Shown here in pieces: positions 17,763 through 27,780 of a stretch of DNA of 60,199 nucleotides. A program made the position numbers and the translations under genes. The stretch spans positions 332,624 through 392,822 of the forward strand of contig NZ_LMPQ01000012.1 in the NCBI RefSeq assembly GCF_001423905.1, written 5' to 3'. Below the pieces are notes generated by a model that was not told the origin of the DNA, did no database searches, and saw only the letters and a program-made list of their open reading frames with translations. This DNA comes from Frigoribacterium sp. Leaf186 (GTDB lineage: Bacteria > Actinomycetota > Actinomycetes > Actinomycetales > Microbacteriaceae). Each line of letters starts with the position of its first letter. Positions within the stretch are counted from its first letter, which is position 1.

Positions 17763-17826
17763 GACGTGGTCCTTTCCTAGACGATGGAGGCAACGCTAGA
17801 CGTCTGAGAAGATTCCGCAAGCAAGC

Positions 17827-17860
17827 TGAGGCTCGGCTCACCAAGGGCAGGCTCGCCTCA
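17827..17860 (-). promoter_or_regulatory. possible DtxR/IdeR-type iron boxes upstream of dps
   Basis: GGCTCGGCTCA (17830-17840) and GGCTCGCCTCA (17850-17860) are an 11-bp direct repeat, 10/11 identical, spaced exactly 20 bp, i.e. on one face of the helix. Each sits in a 19-bp window that matches the IdeR consensus at roughly 12-13 of 19 positions by eye. Assignment to DtxR/IdeR is an inference. Confidence 0.35.
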
Positions 17861-17880
17861 TCCCTCGCCTCGGCGGGCCC

Positions 17881-17900
17881 GGTGGGGGGATAACCCCACC
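17881..17900. promoter_or_regulatory. inverted repeat upstream of the histidine kinase gene
   Basis: GGTGGGG (17881-17887) and CCCCACC (17894-17900) flank GGATAA. It could be an operator or a 5' UTR hairpin located 20 bp before the kinase start; the central GATAAC also resembles a -10 box. Confidence 0.35.
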
Positions 17901-17921
17901 GAGGTTCCGGGCGCTGGCAGC

Positions 17922-19484
17922 ATGGGCTCGACGAGTCGGGCCGACCAGGCTCGAAGCATGATCCAGGAGACCCCCATCAGCGCCGCGAACCCCTACCTCT
18001 CCCCGCCGAGTCCTCCCGGCGGCTACCGACGACGCTGGCGCGAGCTGCCGCGCGAGCTCGGGTACGTCGCCCTGTCGGCCGTCCTCGTCGTCATCGTCTC
18101 GGCGGCGGCCTCGCTGTTCCTCCACGCGGTCAACGCGTCCAGCGACTCGCTGGCGACCCTCGTGTTCCTCGCCGTCGTCGTGTTCGGCGCCCTCTGGGTC
18201 GCCCGCTGGTTCGGCACGTTCGAGGTGCTGCGTCTGCGGTGGGCCAGCGACCGGCCGATCCGACCGGTCGACTGGACGCCGAACACCGCCTGGGGGCGGT
18301 CCACCAACCGCTTCGCACGCGCCGTCTCGGTGTTCGCCAACCCGCACTACTGGCTCTACCTGCTCTACGGCGTCGTGGTCTTCCCGATCGTGGCGGGGTT
18401 CAGCACCTTCGTCCTGGTCTCGTTGCTGGCCGGCCCGCTGGTGTTCGTCGTCGGGGCGTCGCTCGTCTTCGGCATCGTGCCGTCGATCCAGCCCGGGGAC
18501 TGGGTCTCGTTCGTGGGCAACGGGGCCGGCGTGGCCCTGACGCTCATCGCCCTGGCGCTCTTCGCCGGCGTTGTCCTGCTCTACCCGTACGTGGTGCACG
18601 CCGCCGTCGTCATGCACCAGGCGATCGCGGCCGCCATGCTCGGCGGGTTCCGCAGCGAGCAGCTCGAGGTCGAGCTCGCCGACCGTGAGATCTCGCGCAC
18701 GGCCGCCCTGTCGGCCGAGGGCACGGCGTTGCGGCGGCTCGAGCGCGACATCCACGACGGTCCGCAGCAGCGCCTGGTGCGCCTGCAGATGGACCTCGCC
18801 GCGGCCTCCCGCGCCGTCGACACCGACCCCGAGAAGAGCAGGTCCCTCATCGAGGAGGCGCGGGTGCAGTCGCGCGAGGCCCTCGAGGAGCTGCGCGCCC
18901 TGTCCCGCGGTTTCGCGCCTCCTCTGCTGTTGGACCGCGGCCTCGTCGCGGCCCTCGAGTCGCTCGTCGACCGGTCCGTCGTGCCGACGACCCTGCTGAA
19001 CAGGGTGCCCGCGCACGTCGTCGTGCCGAGCGACATCGAGCGCAACGCCTACTTCATCGCGTCCGAGCTGGTGACGAACACCGGCAAGCACGCCCAGGCG
19101 GCGAGTGCCGACCTCGTGCTGCGCACGCGTCAGGCGCCGGACGGCGTCGGCACCCTGCTCGAGCTCGTCGTCACCGACGACGGTCGGGGCGGGGCGGGGC
19201 TGCGCGACGGTCACGGCCTGGCCGGGGTGCAGGAGCGCCTCGTGGGGCTCGGAGGGTTCCTCGACATCAGCAGCCCCCAGGGCGGGCCCACCATCGTCAC
19301 GGTGAGCATCCCGATGGTGGTCGACCTGCACGGCAACGCCACGCTGCCCCTGCCGACCGAGCCGCTGCCTCCGTTCTCGGCGACGGCCGCCACCGAGCCG
19401 GTGCCCGACGGCCCGCTCGACCCGCCCGCCGGGCCCCCGGCCGGGCCGCTCGACCCGCCCTCGGGGCCGCCCGCTCGCCCGTAG
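17922..19484 (+). CDS. NarL-type sensor histidine kinase (HisKA_3)
   Basis: A 520-aa membrane kinase. The N-terminal half has four to five hydrophobic helices (about 48-68, 77-97, 145-165, 170-190, 208-235) without a large extracellular sensor, so it may sense membrane state. The dimerisation/phosphoacceptor motif LERDIHDGPQQRL places the phospho-His at about residue 278; the ATPase domain contains NAYFIASELVTNTGKHA and DDGRGGAG...GHGLAGVQERL. The C-terminus is an 11-residue Pro-rich repeat in two copies (19410-19475). An alternative ATG at 17958 would shorten it by 12 residues; neither start has a clear ribosome binding site. The partner regulator follows. Confidence 0.9.
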   Translation: MGSTSRADQARSMIQETPISAANPYLSPPSPPGGYRRRWRELPRELGYVALSAVLVVIVSAAASLFLHAVNASSDSLATLVFLAVVVFGALWVARWFGTFEVLRLRWASDRPIRPVDWTPNTAWGRSTNRFARAVSVFANPHYWLYLLYGVVVFPIVAGFSTFVLVSLLAGPLVFVVGASLVFGIVPSIQPGDWVSFVGNGAGVALTLIALALFAGVVLLYPYVVHAAVVMHQAIAAAMLGGFRSEQLEVELADREISRTAALSAEGTALRRLERDIHDGPQQRLVRLQMDLAAASRAVDTDPEKSRSLIEEARVQSREALEELRALSRGFAPPLLLDRGLVAALESLVDRSVVPTTLLNRVPAHVVVPSDIERNAYFIASELVTNTGKHAQAASADLVLRTRQAPDGVGTLLELVVTDDGRGGAGLRDGHGLAGVQERLVGLGGFLDISSPQGGPTIVTVSIPMVVDLHGNATLPLPTEPLPPFSATAATEPVPDGPLDPPAGPPAGPLDPPSGPPARP

Positions 19485-19512
19485 GAGGCGAGCCCGCCCC
19501 TAGTCTGGTCGG

Positions 19513-20181
19513 GTGAGTCTCGAGAGCCCCTCCCGTCAGCCCCTCCGCGTCGTCGTCGCCGACGACTCGGTGCTGCTGAGGGAGGGGCTCGTCCGCCTGC
19601 TCGACGAGATCGGCGTCGAGGTCGTCGGGGCCTACGGCGACGCCGACTCCCTGTTGGCCGACCTCGACGAGGTGCGTCCCGACATCGCCGTCCTCGACGT
19701 CCGCATGCCCCCGACCCACACCGACGAGGGCGTCCGGGCCGCGATCGAGGCCCGTCGTCGTCGGCCGGACCTCGGCATCCTGCTGCTATCGCAGTACGTC
19801 GAGGTGGCCTACGCGCGGGACCTGCTCGAGGCCGGTTCGGGTGGGGTCGGCTACCTCTTGAAAGACCGCATCGCCTCGTTCGACGAGTTCCGCGACGCCC
19901 TCGGGCGCGTGTCGGACGGCGGGACGGTCCTCGACCCGCAGGTCGTGTCGCAGCTGCTCGGTCGGCGCAGCGATCCTCTCGCGGCCCTGACGCCGCGCGA
20001 GCGCGAGGTGCTGACGCTCATGGCCGAGGGCCGGACGAACGCCGCGATTGCGGCCGAACTGGTGATCGGCACCGGGGCGGTCGAGAAGAACGTGACCTCG
20101 ATCTTCCAGAAGCTGTTGCTCGAGGACAGCGGCAGCGACCACCGCCGGGTGCTGGCCGTCCTGGCGTTCCTCCAGCGCTGA
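19513..20181 (+). CDS. NarL/LuxR-family response regulator
   Basis: The 222-aa partner of the kinase 28 bp upstream. The receiver domain has the acidic pair Asp17-Asp18, phospho-acceptor Asp62 in VLDVRMP and the conserved Lys in YLLKD. The C-terminal helix-turn-helix reads LTPREREVLTLMAEGRTNAAIAAEL, typical of LuxR-type DNA binding. TAGTCT (19501-19506) lies 6 nt before the GTG start, so it may also have its own leaderless promoter in addition to read-through from the kinase gene. Target genes are not visible; the nearby acyltransferase and SGNH genes are possibilities only. Confidence 0.93.
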   Translation: MSLESPSRQPLRVVVADDSVLLREGLVRLLDEIGVEVVGAYGDADSLLADLDEVRPDIAVLDVRMPPTHTDEGVRAAIEARRRRPDLGILLLSQYVEVAYARDLLEAGSGGVGYLLKDRIASFDEFRDALGRVSDGGTVLDPQVVSQLLGRRSDPLAALTPREREVLTLMAEGRTNAAIAAELVIGTGAVEKNVTSIFQKLLLEDSGSDHRRVLAVLAFLQR

Positions 20182-20202
20182 GCCCGCCGAAGGGGGCCCT
20201 CG

Positions 20203-20248
20203 CCTCCGGACCGTCGGCGCTGCGTCGACGACCGCGGGCGTCCGGAGG
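20203..20248. terminator. inverted repeat between convergent response regulator and SGNH genes
   Basis: CCTCCGGAC (20203-20211) pairs with GTCCGGAGG (20240-20248) around a 28-nt GC-rich loop that can fold further. It lies between two convergent stop codons and is a plausible bidirectional terminator. Confidence 0.5.
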
Positions 20249-20271
20249 GGGCGGCCCGCGCCTCCTCGGGG

Positions 20272-21033
20272 TCAGCTGCCGGCGTGCGAGCCGTCGGCGT
20301 CCGGGTCGGTGGGGGAGTCGGCCTGCGGTGCGCTGACCCGGGCGCCTGCCACGTCGAGGACGACGTCGCGGAGTTCGTGGCCGAGGGTCTCGTAGCCGGC
20401 CGTCGTCGGGTGGATGCCGTCGAGGCTCGTGCCGGGCGCGTAGAGCTCGCCGGCCCGGGCGAAGCCCCACGGGTCGGTGAACGTCCACCCCTCGTCGACG
20501 ACGTGGCGCTCGAGGTCGGCCTCGTACCGTGCGGCGGCGGCCGGGTCGCGATCGTACGGAGGGATGGCCGCGACGACGACGTGCTTCGGTCGGATCGTGT
20601 CGACGATCGCGTCGTACGACGCGGCGGACTCGGCGAAGCTCAGCCCGAGCCGCACGTCGTTCGTGCCCGACATCAGCACGAGGACGTCGACGTCGGCGAC
20701 GGGCCGGACCGCGGCGGCCTGCTCTTGCACGGTGGACCCGCCCTTGGCGTAGCCCCCGACGTAGTCGACGCCGTCGCCCTGCGCGTAGGTCATCCAGGTG
20801 TCGGCGGTCAGCCCCTCGCTCAGCAGGCGGCCGCCCCCGGCGGTCAGCGAATCGCCGACGACGGCGACGCGCACGCCGCCCGAGGCCGCCGCCTGGTGGT
20901 GGGGCTGTGCTCGAGACCCCGGGTCGACGGGACCGGAGGCGACGGTGGCCACGGGCTGGACGGCGCACCCCGCCGCCAGGAGGACGACGGTCGCCCCGAG
21001 CAGCACGGCGGAGGCGAGGTTCGAGCGCGTCAT
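20272..21033 (-). CDS. secreted SGNH/GDSL hydrolase lipoprotein
   Basis: A 253-aa protein beginning at ATG 21033, chosen because GGAAGA lies 7 nt upstream and a lipoprotein signal starts there. The lipobox is L-A-A-G-C at about residues 18-22. The four SGNH blocks are visible: VVGDSLTAGG (Ser), the block II Gly in GGYAKGGSTVQEQ, MSGTNDVRLG (Asn), and DGIHPTTAGY (Asp and His). It should be an esterase or acetylhydrolase anchored outside the membrane. It is divergent from an acyltransferase that itself ends in an SGNH-like domain, which suggests opposing acetylation and deacetylation of a surface polymer. Confidence 0.88.
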   Translation of the reverse strand: MTRSNLASAVLLGATVVLLAAGCAVQPVATVASGPVDPGSRAQPHHQAAASGGVRVAVVGDSLTAGGGRLLSEGLTADTWMTYAQGDGVDYVGGYAKGGSTVQEQAAAVRPVADVDVLVLMSGTNDVRLGLSFAESAASYDAIVDTIRPKHVVVAAIPPYDRDPAAAARYEADLERHVVDEGWTFTDPWGFARAGELYAPGTSLDGIHPTTAGYETLGHELRDVVLDVAGARVSAPQADSPTDPDADGSHAGS

Positions 21034-21102
21034 GAGCACATCTTCCGGCACGTCGGCCGCCCGGTCATCCGTCACGAGGATGACGCACCTCCGGTGCGCG
21101 CA

Positions 21103-21131
21103 TTGATCTTCTGACATACGTATATTAGGAT
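21103..21131 (+). promoter_or_regulatory. promoter of the acyltransferase gene
   Basis: TTGATC (21103-21108) and TAGGAT (21126-21131) are separated by 17 bp in an unusually AT-rich patch that also contains the palindrome ATACGTAT (21117-21124). Transcription would begin about 50 bp before the acyltransferase ATG. Confidence 0.6.
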
Positions 21132-21190
21132 GAAACATCGGGTCGGCAGGGGTCGGCTCCCGTCGGTGGACGACCGCACGAAAGGCAGCC

Positions 21191-22999
21191 ATGACCGCGA
21201 TTCGCTACCGCCCCGAACTCGACGGGCTCCGAGCCGTCGCCATCATGACGACGATGTGGTCGCACGCCGGGTTCGTCGGCCTCAGCGGCTCGGGCATCGA
21301 CTTCTTCTTCGTGATCAGCGGCTACCTCGCCACCTCCATCGCGCTGCGTGACCGCGCACGCGGCACCTTCACCCTCGGCGGCTACCTGATCCGGCGCATC
21401 CGACGCATCATGCCGGCGCTGCTCGTGGTCATGGCCGTGACGGTGCCGTTCGCCGTGGTGCTGATGCTTCCCGACGAGCTGGAGAACTACGGGCAATCTC
21501 TCGTGGCCACCTTGTTCTCGGGCAACAACGTCCTGCTCTACCTGACGTCGGGGTACTGGGACCTCGCGTCCGAGTTCAAGCCGTTCTTGCACACGTGGAG
21601 CCTGGGGGTCGAGGAGCAGTTCTACCTGCTGTTCCCGCTCGTCCTCCTGGTGTCGCACCGGCTGCCGACCGCGTTGCGCACGGCGCTGCTCGTGCTCACC
21701 CTGATGGCGAGCTTCGGGATCGCCGTCGTGTGGGGCGTCGTGGACCCCGACGCGGCCTACTACCTGTTGCCCGCACGGGCGTGGGAGATCCTCGTCGGAT
21801 GCCTCGTCGCCGTGGGCGTGGCGCGGGGCTGGCGGGTCCTCGTGGGGGTCCCGAGCCGCGTCCGCGGCGTCCTCTCGGGCGCCGGCCTCGTGCTCGTGCT
21901 CGTCTCCTTGGTGATGGCCCGGTCCGAGGCCGGGTTCCGGGTGCCGGTCATCGTCACCGCCGTCGCCGGCGTCGGGTTGATCATCGCCTACGCGACCCCG
22001 GGTTCGTTCGTCACCCGGGTGCTGGGCAACCGGGTGCTGGTCGGCATCGGGACGATCACGTTCAGCGTCTACCTGTGGCATCAGCCCCTCTTCGTCTTCG
22101 CCCGCATCCTCCTGCCCGACACGCCGCCGGCCTGGCTGTTCGTCGTGCTCATGTTCGCGGCGCTCGGCCTCGGGTGGTCGTCGTGGAAGTTCGTGGAGGA
22201 GCCGTTCCGGCGGCCCGCCCGGATGTCCCTGCGGACCTTCGTCCCCGTCGTCGCGAGTGCGGCCGTCGTCGTGGTCGGTTGCGGGCTCGTGTTGAACGCG
22301 ACGAACGGCCTGCCGGAACGTCTGGGAGAGGACCCGGCCGTGGCGTCGATCGACTACAACCGTCGCATCGACGCGTTCGGCAGCGAGCCGTTCGGTCGTG
22401 ACGGGGCCGTGCACGTGCTCGTGGTGGGTGACAGCTGGTCTCGGGACCTCGCGAACAGCGTTCTCGAGACGTATCCCGACGTCGACCTGGAGATCCGTCA
22501 CGTGAACGGTCCGACCTACGACGTGAGCGTCTGCTTCCTGGCCCACAATCCGGGTCTGGCCGACTCGGCGCTCTACGCCGGCGCCGATCTCGTGCTGGTG
22601 GCCATCAGCGACCCGTACGAGCCGTGCCTGCAGGGTGAGCTCGACCGCATGACGGCCGACGGCAAGGCGGTGTTCTACGGCGGTCCGAAGAACTTCGGGG
22701 CCAACCTCAACTGGATCATGCAGCGCGAGGGGGCCGCGCGGGCCGACTTGACCAATAGGACGCCCGACTGGGTGATGGAACGCGAACGGGAGTCGTCGGC
22801 GATCGTGCCCGCAGACCACTACCTGTCGTGGTCGTCCCTCTTCGAGGACGGACACGTGCCGATCACGGACGCCGAGGGGGCCCTCCTGTCGCCTGACCGG
22901 GTGCACTTCACGCAGGCCGGCGCACGGCAGTTCGGGCTGGCCCTGCTGGCCTCGCCCCTCGACGACTACATGCAGGCCCACCGCACGGCCACCGACTGA
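21191..22999 (+). CDS. OafA/OatA-type membrane O-acyltransferase with C-terminal SGNH-like domain
   Basis: A 602-aa protein. Residues about 1-375 are an acyltransferase-3 membrane domain with about ten helices and the family motifs YRPELDGLRAVAI, FFFVISGYLAT and the HTWSLGVEEQFYLLFP block. Residues about 395-602 are an extracytoplasmic SGNH-like domain starting VLVVGDSWSRDL and ending with SPDRVHFTQAGARQ, supplying Ser and Asp/His. By analogy with OatA/OafA it moves acetyl groups across the membrane onto peptidoglycan or exopolysaccharide. AAAGGC precedes the ATG. It is transcribed alone and is divergent from the SGNH lipoprotein. Confidence 0.92.
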   Translation: MTAIRYRPELDGLRAVAIMTTMWSHAGFVGLSGSGIDFFFVISGYLATSIALRDRARGTFTLGGYLIRRIRRIMPALLVVMAVTVPFAVVLMLPDELENYGQSLVATLFSGNNVLLYLTSGYWDLASEFKPFLHTWSLGVEEQFYLLFPLVLLVSHRLPTALRTALLVLTLMASFGIAVVWGVVDPDAAYYLLPARAWEILVGCLVAVGVARGWRVLVGVPSRVRGVLSGAGLVLVLVSLVMARSEAGFRVPVIVTAVAGVGLIIAYATPGSFVTRVLGNRVLVGIGTITFSVYLWHQPLFVFARILLPDTPPAWLFVVLMFAALGLGWSSWKFVEEPFRRPARMSLRTFVPVVASAAVVVVGCGLVLNATNGLPERLGEDPAVASIDYNRRIDAFGSEPFGRDGAVHVLVVGDSWSRDLANSVLETYPDVDLEIRHVNGPTYDVSVCFLAHNPGLADSALYAGADLVLVAISDPYEPCLQGELDRMTADGKAVFYGGPKNFGANLNWIMQREGAARADLTNRTPDWVMERERESSAIVPADHYLSWSSLFEDGHVPITDAEGALLSPDRVHFTQAGARQFGLALLASPLDDYMQAHRTATD

Positions 23000-23033
23000 G
23001 GAGCGGGCGCGGGCGGCGACCGAGGACGAAGAG

Positions 23034-23104
23034 AGGGGATGACGGGAATCGAACCCGCGTGATCAGTTTGGAAGACTGAGGCTCTACCATTGAGCTACAT
23101 CCCC
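23034..23104 (-). tRNA. tRNA-Gly(TCC)
   Basis: A 71-nt cloverleaf on the minus strand. The acceptor arms are GGGGATG and CATCCCC, the anticodon loop CTTCCAA gives anticodon TCC, and the T arm contains GGTTCGATTCC. The discriminator base is T as expected for tRNA-Gly. The CCA end is not encoded. Confidence 0.96.
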
Positions 23105-23256
23105 GTGAGCGGCCGGGCCGCACGGGTGAGACCAGCATAAGGCATCCGACGACTCCGCTCAGTCACGGGCCCTCGGCGTCGGCTAGACTCGACGCGGCCT
23201 TCACGCACCCGACCTCAACGGGGCTCACGCGTGTCGACCGGTTCCAGGCTGAATCA

Positions 23257-23329
23257 CGGGGCGTAGCGTAGTGGCTAGCGCGTCCGTTTTGGGGGCGGAA
23301 GATCGCAGGTTCGAGTCCTGTCGCCCCGA
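23257..23329 (+). tRNA. tRNA-Pro(TGG)
   Basis: A 73-nt cloverleaf. Acceptor arms CGGGGCG and CGCCCCG, anticodon stem TCCGT/GCGGA with loop TTTGGGG giving anticodon TGG followed by G37, T arm GCAGG-TTCGAGT-CCTGT, discriminator A, no encoded CCA. It lies 62 bp before tig; TAGACT at 23184-23189 is a candidate -10 box for it. Confidence 0.95.
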
Positions 23330-23391
23330 CGATCGTCTACCTGCTGTCTCGGATGTGAGATCAGCGCCACCAACACAGGAGAAGCCCCACA

Positions 23392-24714
23392 TTGGTCCAG
23401 ACCACGGTTGAGAAGCTCAGCCCCACGCGCGTCAAGCTCAACATCGTCGTCACCCCCGACGAGCTCAAGCCCAGCGTCACGCACGCCTACGGTCACATCG
23501 CCGAGTCGGTCAACATCCCCGGGTTCCGCAAGGGCAAGGTGCCGCCGCCCATCATCGACCAGCGCGTCGGTCGTGAAGAGGTGCTGAACCACGCCGTCAG
23601 CGAGAGCCTCGACAAGTTCTACCGCGAGGCCGTGACCGAGACCGAGATCCGCGTCCTCGGTCGTCCCGAGGCCGACGTGGTCGAGTGGCCCGACGTCAAG
23701 GACTTCTCCGGCGACCTCAAGATCGCCGTCGAGGTCGACGTGCGTCCCGACTTCGACCTGCCCGACTACGACGGCCTCGAGCTGACGGTCGACACGGTCG
23801 AGATCACCGACGACGAGATCGCCGAAGAGCTCACGAACCTCCGCACCCGCTTCGGCACCCTGGTCACCGTCGACCGCCCCGCCACCTCGGGCGACTTCGC
23901 GCAGATCGACCTCACCGCCACCATCGGCGACGACGTCGTCGACACGGCCAAGGGCATCTCGTACGAGCTCGGCTCGGGCGAACTGATCGAGGGCATCGAC
24001 GAGGCCCTCGAGTCGCTGACCGCCGGTGAGAGCACCACGTTCGAGTCCAAGCTGCTCGGCGGCGACCGCGAGGGCGAGACCGCCCAGATCGCCGTCGACG
24101 TCACCGCGGTGAAAGAGCGTGAGCTGCCCGAGGCCGACGACGACTTCGCCCAGATCGCCAGCCAGTTCGACACGATCGACGAGCTCAAGGGCGACCTGAA
24201 AGAGCAGCTCGCCAAGTCGAAGACGTTCGGTCAGGGTGCCCAGGCGCGCGACCAGGTCGTCGAGAAGCTGCTCGAGGCCGTCGAGATCCCCGTCCCCGAG
24301 AAGCTCGTCGAGGACGAGGTGCACCGTCACCTCGAGCAGGAGAACCGCCTCGAGGACGACGAGCACCGTGCCGAGGTGAAGGAGAGCAGCGAGAAGGCCT
24401 TCCGCAACCAGATCCTCCTCGACGCGATCGCCGAGAAAGAGGCCGTCAAGGTCGAGCAGGACGAACTGACGCAGTACCTCATCCAGGGTGCCGCCCAGTA
24501 CGGCATGGAGCCCGGCGAGTTCATCAAGGTCCTCGACCAGAACGGCCAGATCCCCGCCATGGTCGGCGAGGTCGCTCGCAGCAAGGCCCTCGCGGTCGTG
24601 CTCAGCAAGGCCAAGGTCGTCGACGGCAAGGGCGACTCGGTCGACCTGTCCGCCTTCACGGCGACCGCGGGCGTCGGTGGCGACGACGACCACGAGGGTC
24701 ACGACCACGCGTAG
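23392..24714 (+). CDS. tig: trigger factor (ribosome-associated chaperone and PPIase)
   Basis: The 440-aa chaperone binds nascent chains at the ribosome exit. The N-terminal ribosome-binding domain contains the signature GFRKGKVPP near residue 45, followed by an FKBP-type PPIase domain (about 150-240) and the long helical C-terminal arms. The start is TTG, chosen because AGGAG lies 10 nt upstream and no better start exists. The tail is short and His/Asp-rich ([10 protein letters not shown]), which may bind metal. It precedes the clp protease genes, a conserved actinobacterial neighbourhood linking folding and degradation. Confidence 0.96.
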   Translation: MVQTTVEKLSPTRVKLNIVVTPDELKPSVTHAYGHIAESVNIPGFRKGKVPPPIIDQRVGREEVLNHAVSESLDKFYREAVTETEIRVLGRPEADVVEWPDVKDFSGDLKIAVEVDVRPDFDLPDYDGLELTVDTVEITDDEIAEELTNLRTRFGTLVTVDRPATSGDFAQIDLTATIGDDVVDTAKGISYELGSGELIEGIDEALESLTAGESTTFESKLLGGDREGETAQIAVDVTAVKERELPEADDDFAQIASQFDTIDELKGDLKEQLAKSKTFGQGAQARDQVVEKLLEAVEIPVPEKLVEDEVHRHLEQENRLEDDEHRAEVKESSEKAFRNQILLDAIAEKEAVKVEQDELTQYLIQGAAQYGMEPGEFIKVLDQNGQIPAMVGEVARSKALAVVLSKAKVVDGKGDSVDLSAFTATAGVGGDDDHEGHDHA

Positions 24715-24749
24715 TCGACGAGGTCGGGTCGGCTGACCCGTCACGTCGA

Positions 24750-24781
24750 GAGGGCCGGGTGCGAGTGCGCACCCGGCCCTC
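24750..24781 (+). terminator. tig terminator hairpin
   Basis: A perfect 14-bp stem (24750-24763 with 24768-24781) and a 4-nt loop, 35 bp beyond the tig stop codon. Confidence 0.85.
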
Positions 24782-24794
24782 CGTCGTCTGCCGC

Positions 24795-24847
24795 ACCGCG
24801 CCTCCCGAACTGTCGGGCGAGGCCCGTCCGGGCACGGGAGGCGCGGT
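24795..24847. repeat. 13-bp inverted repeat in the tig-clpP1 interval
   Basis: ACCGCGCCTCCCG (24795-24807) and CGGGAGGCGCGGT (24835-24847) are exact complements 27 nt apart. Both arms contain the recurrent decamer. It lies after the tig terminator and about 45 bp before the clpP1 -10 box, so it may be an operator or a second hairpin. Confidence 0.7.
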
Positions 24848-24930
24848 ATCTGCCGTGGGCGAACAGCCCGGAACCCGCGCGTCGGCTCCGATAGATTCGA
24901 CGACAAGCGACAACGAATGGGAGCTCCACC

Positions 24931-25518
24931 ATGGCCGACGTGACACTGCCCAACAGTGTTTTTGACCGACTGCTCAAAGACCGGATCATCTGGCTCGGCT
25001 CTGAGGTCCGCGACGAGAACGCCAACGAGATCGCCGCGAAACTGCTGCTGCTCGCTGCGGAAGACAGCGAAAAAGACATCTACCTCTACATCAACTCGCC
25101 CGGCGGGTCGATCACGGCCGGCATGGCCATCTACGACGCGATGGAGTTCGTGCCGAACGACATCGTCACCGTCGGCATCGGCATGGCCGCCTCGATGGGT
25201 CAGCTGCTGCTGACCGCCGGCACCAAGGGCAAGCGCTACATCACGCCCAACGCTCGCGTGCTGCTCCACCAGCCGCACGGTGGCTTCGGTGGCACGTCGT
25301 CCGACATCCAGACGCAGGCGCAGCTCATCCTGTCGATGAAGCGTCGACTGGCCGAGATCACCGCGGCGCAGACGGGCAAGACCGTCGAGCAGATCAACGA
25401 GGACGGCGACCGCGACCGCTGGTTCACCGCAGAAGAGGCGCTCGAGTACGGCTTCGTCGACCACATCCGCGGGTCGGCGACCGACGTCGTCGGCGGTGCC
25501 GGCACCGACCAGGCCTAG
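24931..25518 (+). CDS. clpP1: ATP-dependent Clp protease proteolytic subunit ClpP1
   Basis: The 195-aa serine peptidase has its nucleophile Ser88 in GMAASMGQ and catalytic His113 in [15 protein letters not shown] forms the oxyanion-region turn. There is no long propeptide. With ClpP2 it forms a hetero-tetradecamer fed by ClpX or ClpC. TAGATT at 24892-24897 is a candidate -10 and GGGAGC precedes the ATG. clpP2 follows after 39 bp in the same operon. ClgR control is known for actinobacterial clpP genes, but I do not see a convincing box. Confidence 0.95.
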   Translation: MADVTLPNSVFDRLLKDRIIWLGSEVRDENANEIAAKLLLLAAEDSEKDIYLYINSPGGSITAGMAIYDAMEFVPNDIVTVGIGMAASMGQLLLTAGTKGKRYITPNARVLLHQPHGGFGGTSSDIQTQAQLILSMKRRLAEITAAQTGKTVEQINEDGDRDRWFTAEEALEYGFVDHIRGSATDVVGGAGTDQA

Positions 25519-25557
25519 GCCTCCGCCCCTTCGTCAGAACGAGAAAGAGAAGAACTC

Positions 25558-26223
25558 ATGGAACTCCCGATGATGGGTGGTGCGGGTCGAGTGCAGACCC
25601 CCGACTCCCGGTACATCCTGCCCAGCTTCGAAGAGCGCACGGCCTACGGCTACAAGCGTCAAGACCCCTACGCCAAGCTGTTCGAGGACCGCATCGTCTT
25701 CCTCGGCGTGCAGGTCGACGACGCCTCGGCCGACGACATCATGGCCCAGCTGCTCGTGCTCGAGAGCATGGACCCCGACCGCGACATCACGCTGTACATC
25801 AACTCGCCCGGTGGTTCGTTCACGGCCATGACGGCCATCTACGACACGATGCAGTACATCCGCCCCGAGATCCAGACGGTCTGCCTCGGCCAGGCGGCGT
25901 CCGCCGCGGCCGTGCTGCTCGCCGCCGGGCAGCCGGGCAAGCGCCTCGCCCTGCCGAACGCCCGCGTGCTGATCCACCAGCCCGCGACCGGCGGCAGCAG
26001 CGGAGGCCAGGCGTCCGACATCGAGATCCAGGCAGCCGAGGTGCTCCGCATGCGCACCTGGCTCGAAGAGACGCTGTCGAAGCACTCGAACAAGACGCCC
26101 GAGCAGGTCAACCGCGACATCGAGCGGGACAACATCCTCGGTGCGCAAGAGGCCCTCGAGTACGGCCTGGTCGACCAGGTCCTCGGTTCCCGCAAGAACC
26201 AGCCGGCCGCGCTCACGCGCTGA
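25558..26223 (+). CDS. clpP2: ATP-dependent Clp protease proteolytic subunit ClpP2
   Basis: The 221-aa partner of ClpP1, with nucleophile Ser115 in [11 protein letters not shown] and His140 in LIHQP. The N-terminal extension (about residues 1-30) is longer than in ClpP1 and is likely trimmed on maturation, as in mycobacteria. AGAAAGAGAAG provides the ribosome binding site. It is cotranscribed with clpP1 and closed by a strong hairpin before clpX. Confidence 0.95.
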   Translation: MELPMMGGAGRVQTPDSRYILPSFEERTAYGYKRQDPYAKLFEDRIVFLGVQVDDASADDIMAQLLVLESMDPDRDITLYINSPGGSFTAMTAIYDTMQYIRPEIQTVCLGQAASAAAVLLAAGQPGKRLALPNARVLIHQPATGGSSGGQASDIEIQAAEVLRMRTWLEETLSKHSNKTPEQVNRDIERDNILGAQEALEYGLVDQVLGSRKNQPAALTR

Positions 26224-26237
26224 CCACCGCGTGATCT

Positions 26238-26270
26238 CGAAGGCCCCGGGCGATCCGCCCGGGGCCTTCG
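26238..26270 (+). terminator. clpP1-clpP2 operon terminator
   Basis: A perfect 14-bp stem (26238-26251 with 26257-26270) and a 5-nt loop, 15 bp past the clpP2 stop. It implies that clpX has its own promoter. Confidence 0.85.
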
Positions 26271-26431
26271 TCGTGCCGGCGCCCGTCGTCGCTGCCGTCG
26301 TCCGGCGAGGGCGCGGGTGGATGTGCGCGAACCACCCGGGTCGGTCCGTGAGTGTCGGCGGATCGGGTTAGGCTCGGTGGACACGACGACCGATCCCGGT
26401 CGATGACCTCAGCCAATCAGGGAGGCCGAGC

Positions 26432-27712
<1,281 letters not shown>

Positions 27713-27731
27713 CACCGGCCGGCAGGCCGCG

Positions 27732-27780
27732 CGGCACGACGAACGCCCCCACTCCGCGAGTGGGGGCGTTCGTCGTGCCG
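27732..27780 (+). terminator. clpX terminator, 22-bp perfect stem
   Basis: The arm at 27732-27753 is an exact complement of 27759-27780 with a 5-nt loop. It is one of the two longest perfect stems seen in the window. Confidence 0.9.

Noticed and set aside
23257-23329. Reading the anticodon loop as TTT (Lys)
   Set aside because: The alternative stem is weaker; the frame with loop TTTGGGG gives TGG and G37, as in all bacterial tRNA-Pro.
24850-24930. ClgR operator upstream of clpP1
   Set aside because: ClgR control is expected in this group, but I could not find a convincing inverted GCGAA-type site by eye.
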